Shown in pieces: positions 50,959 through 60,539 of a DNA stretch of 64,000 nucleotides. The notes under the pieces were generated by a model that saw only the letters and a program-made list of their open reading frames with translations, was not told the origin of the DNA and ran no database searches. The DNA comes from an uncultured Lachnospiraceae bacterium (lineage in GTDB: Bacteria > Bacillota > Clostridia > Lachnospirales > Lachnospiraceae): NCBI GenBank assembly GCA_934309145.1, contig CAKRCW010000004.1:124001-188000 (forward strand), in the 5' to 3' direction. Numbering within the stretch: position 1 is the first letter of the stretch; each line of letters opens with the position of its first letter. The position numbers were made by a program, and so were the translations under genes.

Positions 50959-52056
50959 TTATATATATATTTTCTTGAGGTTGTCTATTTTGGCACTGGC
51001 ATTTGCTATTATAAGGTCGAGTAAGGTTATTGCACACATAGACTCAACAACGACAACAGCCCGCGGTCCTATTATTGGATCGTGTCTGCCTTTTATCTCT
51101 ATATCTACATTTTCATGTGCATTATTAACTGTGTGCTGCATTTTGTATATGGAAGGGGTAGGCTTAAATGATGCACGAATCCTTATGTCAGAGCCATCGC
51201 TAATGCCTCCAAGTATACCACCACTATGATTGGTAAGCTTTGTCACGTTGCCACTGCCTGCGGTGAAATTATCGTTGTTCTCAGAACCTCTCATTTTTGA
51301 TACGGCAGTTCCGTCACCTATCTCGACAGCCTTAACTGCACCGATTGACATTATAGCCTGAGCGAGAAGAGCATCAAGCTTGTCAAATACAGGTTCGCCT
51401 ATACCTACAGGAGTTCCTTTAATAATACATTCAACGGATGAACCGATTGAGTCGTTATCAGCCATAACCTTCTCTAATAATTCGGCGGCTTTTTTTGCAC
51501 ATACTGCATCCGGCATATAGAGAGGATTGTTCATAATCTCATCTTTGCTAAAATTATTGTAATCTATCACACAGTCACCTATAGAGCGTGTATATGCGGT
51601 GAGAGTAACTCCAAGCTCGCCTAAAACCTTGGCTGCTATTGCTCCGGCAGCAACTCTGCCTATCGTCTCACGCCCTGAGGAACGTCCGCCACCACGGTAA
51701 TCTCTGAAACCGTATTTTTCATCAAAACAGTAATCAGCATGACCGGGACGATAACAGGTAGCTATATTGCCATAGTCCTTTGAATGCTGGTCTGTATTAT
51801 AGACAATGAGTGAGATAGGAGTTCCTGTGGTTTTTCCATCGAATACTCCTGATAAAATTTGAACGCTGTCCGCCTCATTTCTCTTAGTTGAAAATGCACT
51901 TTGCCCGGGTTTTCTTCTGTCAAGAAAAACCTGTATATCATTTTCACATAAATTAATTCCTGCCGGGCAGCCATCTACAACAACGCCTAATGCCTTGCCG
52001 TGTGATTCACCCCAGGTTGTTATCTTGAATATATTGCCAAATGTTGAACCTGCCAT
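50959..52056 (-). CDS. aroC: Chorismate synthase
   Basis: 365 residues. It converts 5-enolpyruvylshikimate-3-phosphate to chorismate using reduced FMN, the last step of the shikimate pathway. Signatures are G-N-I-F-K-I-T-T-W-G-E-S-H-G (residues 6-19), F-R-D-Y-R-G-G-G-R-S-S-G-R-E-T (near 117) and G-I-S-D-G-S-D-I-R (near 305). AAAGGAC lies before the ATG on its strand. Another shikimate-pathway gene, the fused aroE-aroK, lies about 650 bases away on the opposite strand with rpsO between. Confidence 0.97.
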   Translation of the reverse strand: MAGSTFGNIFKITTWGESHGKALGVVVDGCPAGINLCENDIQVFLDRRKPGQSAFSTKRNEADSVQILSGVFDGKTTGTPISLIVYNTDQHSKDYGNIATCYRPGHADYCFDEKYGFRDYRGGGRSSGRETIGRVAAGAIAAKVLGELGVTLTAYTRSIGDCVIDYNNFSKDEIMNNPLYMPDAVCAKKAAELLEKVMADNDSIGSSVECIIKGTPVGIGEPVFDKLDALLAQAIMSIGAVKAVEIGDGTAVSKMRGSENNDNFTAGSGNVTKLTNHSGGILGGISDGSDIRIRASFKPTPSIYKMQHTVNNAHENVDIEIKGRHDPIIGPRAVVVVESMCAITLLDLIIANASAKIDNLKKIYI

Positions 52057-52181
52057 AATATATGTTGTCCTTTCATCTAAAGTGAGTATAATATATGATA
52101 TATTATAAGCTTTGAATACTTACATCATAATGATTATAGCTTGTTTTAGTAAAAATATAAAGATGTAATTTCTTTTATGGG

Positions 52182-52210
52182 TTTACAAAGTAAAAATCTT
52201 GTGTTAATAT
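52182..52210 (+). promoter_or_regulatory. rpsO promoter, TTTACA-N17-TAATAT
   Basis: The -35 is at 52182-52187 and the -10 at 52205-52210 with 17-base spacing. Transcription would begin near 52217, giving a structured leader of about 77 bases. Confidence 0.6.
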
Positions 52211-52216
52211 AACTTT

Positions 52217-52293
52217 TGCCGTCACTTAGTAACAGGATAACTCCGACCGTTACCCAGTGATTGGATAAAATAATAAAAATGGAGGAAACGAAG
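52217..52293 (+). ncRNA. Structured rpsO leader, candidate S15 autoregulatory RNA
   Basis: In the leader TCACT-TA-GTAAC (52222-52233) can pair with GTTAC-CC-AGTGA (52249-52260), making a two-part stem with a 2x2 internal loop. The ribosome site GGAGG follows 20 bases later. S15 represses its own mRNA in several bacteria through such leaders. That this one does so is inference. Confidence 0.45.
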
Positions 52294-52560
52294 ATGATTA
52301 CAACAGAGCAGAAGAAAGAAATCATTGAGAAGTACGGCAGATGTGAAGGAGATACAGGTTCACCTGAGGTACAGGTAGCTCTTCTTACAGCTAGAATCAA
52401 TGACTTAAATGAGCATTTCAAGTCTCATCCAAAGGATCATCACTCAAGACGTGGTCTTCTCAAGATGGTAGGTCAGAGAAGAAACCTTCTTGCATATCTT
52501 AAGAGCAAGGACATCGAGCGTTACAGAGTACTGATTGAGAAGTTAGGCTTAAGAAAGTAA
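52294..52560 (+). CDS. rpsO: 30S ribosomal protein S15
   Basis: An 88-residue protein, the exact family length. It binds the central domain of 16S rRNA early in 30S assembly. Diagnostic stretches are G-D-T-G-S-P-E-V-Q-V-A-L-L-T-A-R-I, H-F-K-S-H-P-K-D-H-H-S-R-R-G-L and R-R-N-L-L-A-Y-L. ATG 52294 follows GGAGG by 8 bases; an in-frame TTG further upstream is not used because homologues start here. It is monocistronic, with its own promoter and terminator. Confidence 0.98.
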   Translation: MITTEQKKEIIEKYGRCEGDTGSPEVQVALLTARINDLNEHFKSHPKDHHSRRGLLKMVGQRRNLLAYLKSKDIERYRVLIEKLGLRK

Positions 52561-52606
52561 TTTCAGAAAAACACATTAACAATATTAAAAATCACACTAT
52601 TTTCAG

Positions 52607-52640
52607 AAAAGGACTATTGCAAGATAGTCCTTTTCTTTTT
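52607..52640 (+). terminator. rpsO terminator
   Basis: AAAAGGACTAT pairs exactly with ATAGTCCTTTT around a 6-base loop, followed by CTTTTT. It lies 46 bases after the rpsO stop. Confidence 0.93.
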
Positions 52641-52697
52641 ATAATCATGTAAGAATATGTGATTATTCTATATAACTGAGTGGGAGAAAATATAATT

Positions 52698-54101
52698 ATG
52701 AATATAATGCATTATTGTATAGATGGATATGAGGATGTAAAGGCTGATAAGATAATAGGAATATTCGGGAATCCGATTAAGCACACACTTTCACCTGTGA
52801 TTCACGACACATTGAGCAAATGTCTTGGTTTGTCAGAGAGATATGTGCCTTTTTGTGTTCCGGATGAGGAGCTTTCTTCATGCGTTAAGAGTGCGTATGA
52901 GCAGGGTGTACTTGGTCTTAATATAACAGTTCCACATAAACAGGCGGTAATGGACAGCCTTGTGGATATAGATAGGGTTGCAAGGGACATAGGAGCAGTC
53001 AATACCTTAGTCAGAACAGATGGCGGATATAAGGGATATAATACAGATATGCCAGGACTTGCAAAGGCACTTTGTACCGAGAATATAGGCTTAAAGGACA
53101 GAAAGGTTATAATGCTTGGCGCAGGCGGAGCTGCAAGGGCAGTTGCATATATGTGTGCCTATTATGGTGCAAAGGAAGTTCATATAATTAATCGTACATA
53201 TGAGCGTGCAGCAGGAATTGCAGATGATATGAATAATATATTTGGCAGGAAGGTAGTCTTTGCATATATGGCAGAGAATTATACAGATATTCCTAAGGAT
53301 AAGTATTTAATGATTCAGTGTACATCAGTCGGACTTCACGATGGGGATGGTCTGCCGTTTGAATTTGGGGATGATTTCTATGCCATGGCAGAGGCGGGTG
53401 TGGACCTTATATACAATCCGATTAAAACTCCGTTTTTACATGAGATGGAGAAGCTCAATGTAAAGGCTGTGAATGGACTAAAGATGCTTTTATATCAGGG
53501 AATTCTTGCGTATGAGCTGTGGAATGAGGTGAAGGTGACAGATACGCTTGCGGATATAGTATATATGGCATTACAGGATGCTTTATATGGTACTGACAGG
53601 GGCGACAACATAGTTCTTATCGGGTATATGGGTGCAGGTAAGACAACTGTAGGCAAGGCTGTCGCTGAGAAAAAGGGCTATGATTTTATAGATACAGATG
53701 CGTATATTGAACAGCATGAGGGTATGAGCATACCTGATATATTTGAGAAAAAGGGAGAGACTTATTTCAGAGAGCTTGAGACTAAGATATTGCTTGAGTT
53801 AAAGGAGAAGCTGCATCATACCATTATAGCTACAGGCGGCGGACTTCCGCTTAGAAAAGAAAACAGTGATATACTTAAAAGCCTTGGAACGGTTTATTAT
53901 CTTAAGGCTTGTGCCGATACAATATATAACAGGGTAAAGGAGTGTACTAATCGTCCTTTGCTCCAATGCGATAATCCATATGAGAAGATTACATCTATGC
54001 TTGAGACTCGTGACCCTATATATGAGAAAGCCTGTAATATCAGAGTGATAACTGACAATCAGGAGCTTGATAATATAGTGGAATATATTGGATGTATCTA
54101 A
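52698..54101 (+). CDS. Fused shikimate dehydrogenase-shikimate kinase
   Basis: 467 residues carrying two consecutive steps of the shikimate pathway. Residues 1-290 are AroE: G-N-P-I-K-H-T-L-S-P-V-I-H near 22, N-I-T-V-P-H-K-Q-A-V with the catalytic Lys near 80, and NADP loop G-A-G-G-A-A-R-A-V near 142. Residues 300-467 are AroK: P-loop G-Y-M-G-A-G-K-T-T near 310, D-T-D near 332, and A-T-G-G-G-L-P near 380. A single chain could pass shikimate directly to the kinase. ATG 52698 follows GGGAGA by 10 bases; GTG 52680 and ATG 52707 are alternatives. It lies upstream of the pilus locus without a visible terminator. Confidence 0.93.
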   Translation: MNIMHYCIDGYEDVKADKIIGIFGNPIKHTLSPVIHDTLSKCLGLSERYVPFCVPDEELSSCVKSAYEQGVLGLNITVPHKQAVMDSLVDIDRVARDIGAVNTLVRTDGGYKGYNTDMPGLAKALCTENIGLKDRKVIMLGAGGAARAVAYMCAYYGAKEVHIINRTYERAAGIADDMNNIFGRKVVFAYMAENYTDIPKDKYLMIQCTSVGLHDGDGLPFEFGDDFYAMAEAGVDLIYNPIKTPFLHEMEKLNVKAVNGLKMLLYQGILAYELWNEVKVTDTLADIVYMALQDALYGTDRGDNIVLIGYMGAGKTTVGKAVAEKKGYDFIDTDAYIEQHEGMSIPDIFEKKGETYFRELETKILLELKEKLHHTIIATGGGLPLRKENSDILKSLGTVYYLKACADTIYNRVKECTNRPLLQCDNPYEKITSMLETRDPIYEKACNIRVITDNQELDNIVEYIGCI

Positions 54102-54182
54102 AAAAGTACTTTACAAAAAGTATATGCAACATTTATTATGATAGTAATCATTATTACTTAAATAAGACTTGAAGGTGTACTT

Positions 54183-57100
54183 ATGAAGTATATAATCAGA
54201 AAATACAAAAGAAATACCGGCTTCACGCTTGTTGAGATGATAGTGACATTGGTGCTTTTGTCTATTTTGTTGACAACATCAGTTATGGGACTTCTTGCGT
54301 GGCAGGATTGGTCTGATTTTAAGCAGGCAGATGAATATGCAGAAACTATGTTTCTTGCCGCACAGAATCAGTTGTCAGAATATAATGCCAATGGAACCCT
54401 GAAGGAATTTAGCAAGCGTGCTGACAGTACGGATAATCATATCTCACTTAATGATATATATTATGATAAAGGTGAAGCGTACCTTGAGGATTCGGTTTGG
54501 ACAACCGTAGATAAGGGTACGCTTGTTTCGGTACGCTGTAATAGAGGTGACTACAAGCTCTATACTTCCGGAAAAGACACTGTAAGTAAAACTGCACCTA
54601 TAGTATATGAGCTCTTAGAGGGTTATCTGTATGACACCTCAATATTAAATGACGCCATCTGTATCGAGTTTTCTTTAGAAGATGGACAGGTGTTTTCTGT
54701 GCTTTATTCAGCAAAATATGACAGCAATGGTGTAGAGGAATTTGTATATGATAACTCCAATGATCAAAAGCTTGGAGTTGTTAATATAGCTACCAGATAT
54801 GAGGATTACAGAAAGGAAAGAATAATAGGTTATTATGGCGTGGATACCCTTTCAAGAGCACTTAGTGGTGTGAAGGAGAAGCCATCTATAACAGATTTGT
54901 CCCTCAATAATGAGGAGACACTTAATCTTTCATTTAAGGTGTCAAATCCATCTAGTGCAGTACAGAAGTTAAAATACGATATAACAGTTTATGATTTGGA
55001 TGGGAAGCTTACTAAGGATGAGAATATGCCTGACGGTGTTCCTGTGCTCAAGCTTACAGTTAATGGAGCTGTAAAGAACAAATTAAATAGTGTAAGTCAG
55101 ATGTGCCCGGTAACACGCTATGTAAAGGATGAGGCAACAGGTGAGTGGAATTCGGAGGATATGGGAGAATATCCGGTACTTGCATGGATTGAATCAGATG
55201 GAACTATGCGGATAATATTAGATGCTGCTGATTATCAGGCAACATCTGCATCATACAGGGATGAGCTTTCTACATTTAAGACGACCTACAGCTTCCATAG
55301 ATTTGGTGTCGATGCTGAGAATATTATGTGTAAGGTAAAAGGCTATGGTGACACATATGATACGACAGCGGAGAGGCAGAGCAACAGCTCATTTGTATAT
55401 TTTGGAGAGCAAAACAGCAATATAGATGAAGAACTTAATATAGCTAATTATAATTATTCTGTCAGCAATGCCAGACATTTGTACAACATGAGATTTGTCA
55501 CAGACCTGACAGCTAACACGGTTATATCCAAGGATGAACTTAGAGCAAGCAACAGCCATTATGACAAGAATAATACTATAGCGTGTCATTTCCAGTTGAC
55601 CAACGACATTGACTGGCAGGAGTTTGTGGATAACGGATATTTTTATAATACGGGCAGTAACGGAATGACTGTTCCAGATTCTCTTCTTGGTGATTTCACA
55701 TCCTTAAAGCAGCTTAGGGCTGAGGATTCCATTGATGGAAATGACTATACTATAAGTGGACTTAGCATTACTCAGGCAGGTAATTCACTATCTGCACTCT
55801 ATATGGATGAGGAAAAGACAGATAATACCAGGAAGCCGGTAGGATTTATTGCTACTAATTATGGAACTATAGAGAATCTTAAGCTTGATAAGATAAGCGT
55901 AACAAGCTCGGATGATTATGTAGGTGCATTTGCAGGTATAAATGTTTCAGGATATACGCTTAATAATACACCTTCAGGAATACTTAACAAGCTCACTGTA
56001 ATGAACACAGATGACGAAAGCTATATAAAGGGCAGCGAGTATGTTGGTGGTATCATAGGTGGAATAGAAGGAGTTGGCAAAAATGGTAAAACTGACTCAG
56101 TATCATTTAATGAGCTTAATAACTATGCAAAGGTAACCGGAAAGGCATATGTTGGAGGAATAGTAAGTGCACTTGAGATTCCTGAGAACGTAAAGTCATA
56201 TATAACACTTGATGACTGCCATAATTATGGTGCTGTCTATGCAGTGCTTAAATCAGGTGACAGTAAGGATGACAGCGTATATATTGGAGGAATTGCCGGG
56301 TATGTAGCTAATCTCTATGGGGGAAGCCATAAGACAGAAGCCTCGGTAAATGAGCTTATCACTATCAGTAATAGCTGCAGTTCACCTAAATACAGTGACG
56401 AGGATTTGTCTTATTTCACAGATGATATGTCTGGATATAAGAACAGAGCTGTAGGAAAATATGTCGGAGGAATAGCAGGCTTAAGCTATTACAGTACCCT
56501 TGCTAATGTCAGTACTGTAAGTGAGGATGGAAGGACAGGCTATGTATTTGGTGAGAATTATGTTGGAGGAATAGCAGGATATTATGTTGGCGGTGTTCCT
56601 TTATCAGGAACAAACGGTGCATACATTAATACTAACGAGAATTATGTGGCGGGCTGTTCGTATGTAGGAGGTATAGTTGGCTGCAATGCCAATATAGAAG
56701 ATACACCGGATAAGAATTATGATTCGGAAAGAGTTGTAAGCTCTTGGATTAATAACGGAATAGTGTATGGATGTGAGAGCTATGTCGGAGGAATAGCCGG
56801 ATATAATGCCGGATATATGTACAACTGCAATAATACAGTCGGTGAGGCTGTAGGAGCTGATTATCCATCTATGTATAATACTGATTATGTCGGAGGAATA
56901 GCCGGATATAACAGCGGTGTAATTGACGCTTCAAGCACAGAAACAGTAGCTCCGGCTATAACAGGTGGCAGCTATGTAGGTGGTGTGGCAGGTTGTAACG
57001 ACAGTGGTGCTGTTATTAATAACTATACTGTATCAGGAGGATATGTTCGTGGTGATTCAGCCTCCGGAAGCTATGTAGGTGGAATTGCAGGTCTTAACTT

Positions 57101-60100
57101 ATCGATACTTATGTTGCAGAATGCAGACGGAACAGCTAAGAACATCACATCATCGGTAAATGAGGTTAGCGGTAAGTATTTTGTTGGTGGAAGCATAGGT
57201 GGTAATATAATTAACACAAATGGTTACGCCGGAAATATGCAGACTGAACCGGGAACTACAGGCTCTACTGATGTGGCTACGGATTCTTCAGCAGGTCAGA
57301 CATCAGATAAGTGCTATGTGGAGTTGAAATCAGATAGGGTATGGGGAAGTGCAGATACTCCTACAAGACAATATTCATATACAATATACAATAACAGTGA
57401 AGAAAAGATAACAAATTGGAAACTTGTGTTTCATGTGGCAAAGGGAGCAAAGCATCAGAACGGACCTTACAATGTCACCGAACAATCACCAATTGAGACT
57501 GATACAGAAATTCAATATATTTTTAGTGCTGGTGAGTGGAATGGAACCATATGGCCTGGACAGACAATATATAGTGATTTTCAGATACAGTTTTCAAATT
57601 ATGTTGACCTTTATTCGTTTGATGTAACTGATATAGAGTTTTTCTATGATGGCGGAGACGGCAACAAGGTAGTAATAAAGCCTGGTAATCTTGCCATTAC
57701 TGAGAAGAACAGACATGAAATAATCGGTTCATCAGATGCAACTTACAAGGTTGAGCTTATAGATAACAATACACATATCAATCAGATTAAGGTGACTAAC
57801 AATAGTGATGCCGACATAATTGACTGGTATGTAGAGATACCAAAGCTTGATTCAGTAAATCTTAATCCTGATACCTCACAGAGCTTTGACATAGTAGTTG
57901 AGTCTAAGGAGGAGAATGGACAGACATATGAATACTACAAGCTTACCAAGAAATATGGCGATAAGCTAAATGCTCATTCGTTTTTTGATTTGTACGAGCC
58001 TTTTGATGTTGACTCAGTGCAGACTGTAGAATATCTGAAACAGAATACAAAGCTTGTATTCTTCACAACTAAGCTACAGCAAAAGACAGAGGACAGAATA
58101 TATGCCAGAGTACAGACTAAGGCAGATATGGAAGCATTTACGGGTAACATAAGTGCGGATGCGTTTGCGGGTGGCTTTATTGGATATACAATGCTTGTAA
58201 ACAGTACAGATAAACAATATGCTTCACAGCTGGCTGATGGCATATGCACATCGGTAGGTGGTCTTTCATCAAATGCTGCTGTGGCATACGTTAGGAGTAT
58301 CGGTGTCGATAAGAGCGAGGCACAGATATATATTCAGGGTAATGTCGGACATGGAAATGTCACCGCTGATGATATGGCAGGCGGTGTTCTTGGATATGCC
58401 GACGCAGCTACATTTATGTATATTGACAATGCCAATAATAAGGCTTCTGTAACAGCGGTAAATGGTTGCGCCGGAGGTATAACAAGTACAAACCTTAGAG
58501 CTGACAATAAGATTAGAACCTGTACTAACTCTGGAAATATAACAGCAAAAGAGATTGCGGGTGGTATAGTTGGCGAGAGTGTTGGAACTGTAAGTACCTG
58601 TGTTGTGAAGGCTGATATAACAGGTGCCCTTGGAACTGAAAGTGCGGCATATGGCGGAATAGCCGGTATAAGTGGCAATGCATCTGAGAGGACGGAGGAC
58701 GTTGCCAATACCGCAGCAATAACTGAGTGCTATTTTGATGGAAATATATATGCGAGTGGAAATGGTGCCACAGCACGCATAGGTGGAATAGCCGGTATCA
58801 ACGGAAGAAATTCAGCTATAAAGGCAAGTGTCATAGGAGCTGACAGCGGTAATTCTAATACCTCAATTCATGGTGGTCTGGTTTCGGGCACTTATTACGA
58901 AACAGAGACTGCGTGCGTTGGAGGAATAGCAGGTATAAACTATGGCGATATTGTTTCGGCAGATAACAATACATCTTCAACAGACACGGTTGTTATAGAT
59001 AATTACCTTGGATATACAGGTGGAATAGTTGGATATAATGCATCAATGGCAACTGTTTCTGCGACAGATGAGGAAAATATATCTACAGGTAAAGCGTGGA
59101 CTGTTTCTGGCAAAGCAAATGGTACAGTGTCATACGTAGGTGGAATAATCGGTTATTCTGAATCGGGAACTAACATGGCATATCTAAGAAATTATGCGAA
59201 TGTAAGTGTTGCCGGTGATGGCAATGTGGCAGGTGGAATAGTTGGAACTCTGCATAACCAGACAAGCAGTGATTTGACTGTAAATAAATGCTATAACTAT
59301 GGCGATGTAACGGGAACAGCTTACGCAGGTGGACTTATTGGAATTTTGAGATATAAGGGAGTTAAGTTTACGAGCTGTTCAAATGATGGTACAGTTACTG
59401 GCTTGCAGTATGTAGACCCTATGGTTGCATATAAAGATATAAGTGACGGAACACTTGTATTTACGGATTGTACAGTAAATGGTTCAACTTATATAAATGA
59501 GACACAGATTGCGCAGTTTAATGAGAGCCTTAACGTAAAAGCAGATGAGCTTGATATAACAAATTCAAATGGCGCTATGGAAGATGTTTCTGCTTCTGAT
59601 GACGCAGTGCAGACTGATACTGATGCTGATATTGGTATTGATGAAAGCTTTGCTGCTGATATTGTTACAAAACTAGATGTTGTTTCTGAAGCAGAGATTA
59701 AGGACTTTGTGCTCACATTTAACATGGATGAGCAGGCTGATTATTATAAGGTGCAGCTGCTTTATGGTGATAAATATGGAGTTATATATGTGGAGCCTTG
59801 TGAGGCTGGCTATGACATATATTATATAGGTTCAGATGCACCATCAATTAATGAGCTAAGTGCTTGCATGGAAAATCCGTATGCAGCTTATATTGGCAAA
59901 ATTACAGATGAAGCTGATATGAATATGGAAGCTGATACTAATATAATTGAAGGAATGAATTATGATGGCAGCTGTATTAACATAGAACTGCCTGACGATA
60001 CGACGTTTGTGACATTGCAGGCTCTTGTCGGAGAGGATAAAGTTGATTTGTATGAGAGCTCAGATATAGCAATATGGAAGTGTATATCTGTGGACGAGCC

Positions 60101-60521
60101 AGCTGATGATGTATCTGATGTAGATAATGAGACAACAGGTAGTGACGCTGAGATAACTGATAGTGATAAGATAATGTGGAACTACGAGATATGTGAGGCA
60201 GATTGTATAGATGAGACATCAATTCCTGATGTTACGGGCGAGATAGTGACATCAGAAGCTGTAAGATACAGTGTAGATACAGATACCAGAAAGCTTGCCC
60301 AGATATTGGTTGTGTCAGCGAATGGTGAGATTGTATCATCAGGCTATTATTTAGTTGATACAGATAACAGAGATTTTGTCGTTAAGAGTAAGGCATTGTT
60401 TGCAGATGATGTATATGCGATGATAAGATTTGTAGATATAGGTGAAACTGGCATGGGTGATTGGACACAGTTTTACACGCTTACAGAGAATTCGGTAAAG
60501 GTTAGTATAAATTATGAATAG
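54183..60521 (+). CDS. Giant prepilin-like protein with GLUG-type repeats and CBM2-like insert
   Basis: 2112 residues. The basic leader ends in G13, then F-T-L-V-E-M-I with Glu at +5 and a hydrophobic helix (14-36), a textbook class III prepilin signal. Residues 40-575 are unassigned. About twelve G-G-I-x-G repeats follow (Y-V-G-G-I-A-G-Y type, 578-1000). Residues 1040-1166 resemble a CBM2 fold (C-Y-V-E-L near the start, I-T-N-W-K-L-V-F, then W-N-G-T-I-W-P-G-Q), and 1175-1290 perhaps form a second such fold. About eleven more repeats span 1318-1720. An acidic C-terminal region to 2112 has no sorting signal or membrane anchor. It is probably processed by the peptidase at 62217 and assembled into or onto a pseudopilus, acting as a polysaccharide or surface adhesin. 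That role is inference. ATG follows GAAGGTG. Confidence 0.88.
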   Translation: MKYIIRKYKRNTGFTLVEMIVTLVLLSILLTTSVMGLLAWQDWSDFKQADEYAETMFLAAQNQLSEYNANGTLKEFSKRADSTDNHISLNDIYYDKGEAYLEDSVWTTVDKGTLVSVRCNRGDYKLYTSGKDTVSKTAPIVYELLEGYLYDTSILNDAICIEFSLEDGQVFSVLYSAKYDSNGVEEFVYDNSNDQKLGVVNIATRYEDYRKERIIGYYGVDTLSRALSGVKEKPSITDLSLNNEETLNLSFKVSNPSSAVQKLKYDITVYDLDGKLTKDENMPDGVPVLKLTVNGAVKNKLNSVSQMCPVTRYVKDEATGEWNSEDMGEYPVLAWIESDGTMRIILDAADYQATSASYRDELSTFKTTYSFHRFGVDAENIMCKVKGYGDTYDTTAERQSNSSFVYFGEQNSNIDEELNIANYNYSVSNARHLYNMRFVTDLTANTVISKDELRASNSHYDKNNTIACHFQLTNDIDWQEFVDNGYFYNTGSNGMTVPDSLLGDFTSLKQLRAEDSIDGNDYTISGLSITQAGNSLSALYMDEEKTDNTRKPVGFIATNYGTIENLKLDKISVTSSDDYVGAFAGINVSGYTLNNTPSGILNKLTVMNTDDESYIKGSEYVGGIIGGIEGVGKNGKTDSVSFNELNNYAKVTGKAYVGGIVSALEIPENVKSYITLDDCHNYGAVYAVLKSGDSKDDSVYIGGIAGYVANLYGGSHKTEASVNELITISNSCSSPKYSDEDLSYFTDDMSGYKNRAVGKYVGGIAGLSYYSTLANVSTVSEDGRTGYVFGENYVGGIAGYYVGGVPLSGTNGAYINTNENYVAGCSYVGGIVGCNANIEDTPDKNYDSERVVSSWINNGIVYGCESYVGGIAGYNAGYMYNCNNTVGEAVGADYPSMYNTDYVGGIAGYNSGVIDASSTETVAPAITGGSYVGGVAGCNDSGAVINNYTVSGGYVRGDSASGSYVGGIAGLNLSILMLQNADGTAKNITSSVNEVSGKYFVGGSIGGNIINTNGYAGNMQTEPGTTGSTDVATDSSAGQTSDKCYVELKSDRVWGSADTPTRQYSYTIYNNSEEKITNWKLVFHVAKGAKHQNGPYNVTEQSPIETDTEIQYIFSAGEWNGTIWPGQTIYSDFQIQFSNYVDLYSFDVTDIEFFYDGGDGNKVVIKPGNLAITEKNRHEIIGSSDATYKVELIDNNTHINQIKVTNNSDADIIDWYVEIPKLDSVNLNPDTSQSFDIVVESKEENGQTYEYYKLTKKYGDKLNAHSFFDLYEPFDVDSVQTVEYLKQNTKLVFFTTKLQQKTEDRIYARVQTKADMEAFTGNISADAFAGGFIGYTMLVNSTDKQYASQLADGICTSVGGLSSNAAVAYVRSIGVDKSEAQIYIQGNVGHGNVTADDMAGGVLGYADAATFMYIDNANNKASVTAVNGCAGGITSTNLRADNKIRTCTNSGNITAKEIAGGIVGESVGTVSTCVVKADITGALGTESAAYGGIAGISGNASERTEDVANTAAITECYFDGNIYASGNGATARIGGIAGINGRNSAIKASVIGADSGNSNTSIHGGLVSGTYYETETACVGGIAGINYGDIVSADNNTSSTDTVVIDNYLGYTGGIVGYNASMATVSATDEENISTGKAWTVSGKANGTVSYVGGIIGYSESGTNMAYLRNYANVSVAGDGNVAGGIVGTLHNQTSSDLTVNKCYNYGDVTGTAYAGGLIGILRYKGVKFTSCSNDGTVTGLQYVDPMVAYKDISDGTLVFTDCTVNGSTYINETQIAQFNESLNVKADELDITNSNGAMEDVSASDDAVQTDTDADIGIDESFAADIVTKLDVVSEAEIKDFVLTFNMDEQADYYKVQLLYGDKYGVIYVEPCEAGYDIYYIGSDAPSINELSACMENPYAAYIGKITDEADMNMEADTNIIEGMNYDGSCINIELPDDTTFVTLQALVGEDKVDLYESSDIAIWKCISVDEPADDVSDVDNETTGSDAEITDSDKIMWNYEICEADCIDETSIPDVTGEIVTSEAVRYSVDTDTRKLAQILVVSANGEIVSSGYYLVDTDNRDFVVKSKALFADDVYAMIRFVDIGETGMGDWTQFYTLTENSVKVSINYE

Positions 60522-60539
60522 GATTGTTGAGGAGAAATA

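Noticed and set aside
58334..58776. Antisense frames within the second repeat block of the giant pilin
   Set aside because: They arise from repetitive Gly/Ile/Ala codons read backwards; no start signals.
55917..59345. Repeats in the giant pilin as a DNA-level tandem array or CRISPR
   Set aside because: The repetition is at protein level (G-G-I-x-G core) with varied DNA and variable spacing of about 20-60 codons; it is a protein repeat domain.
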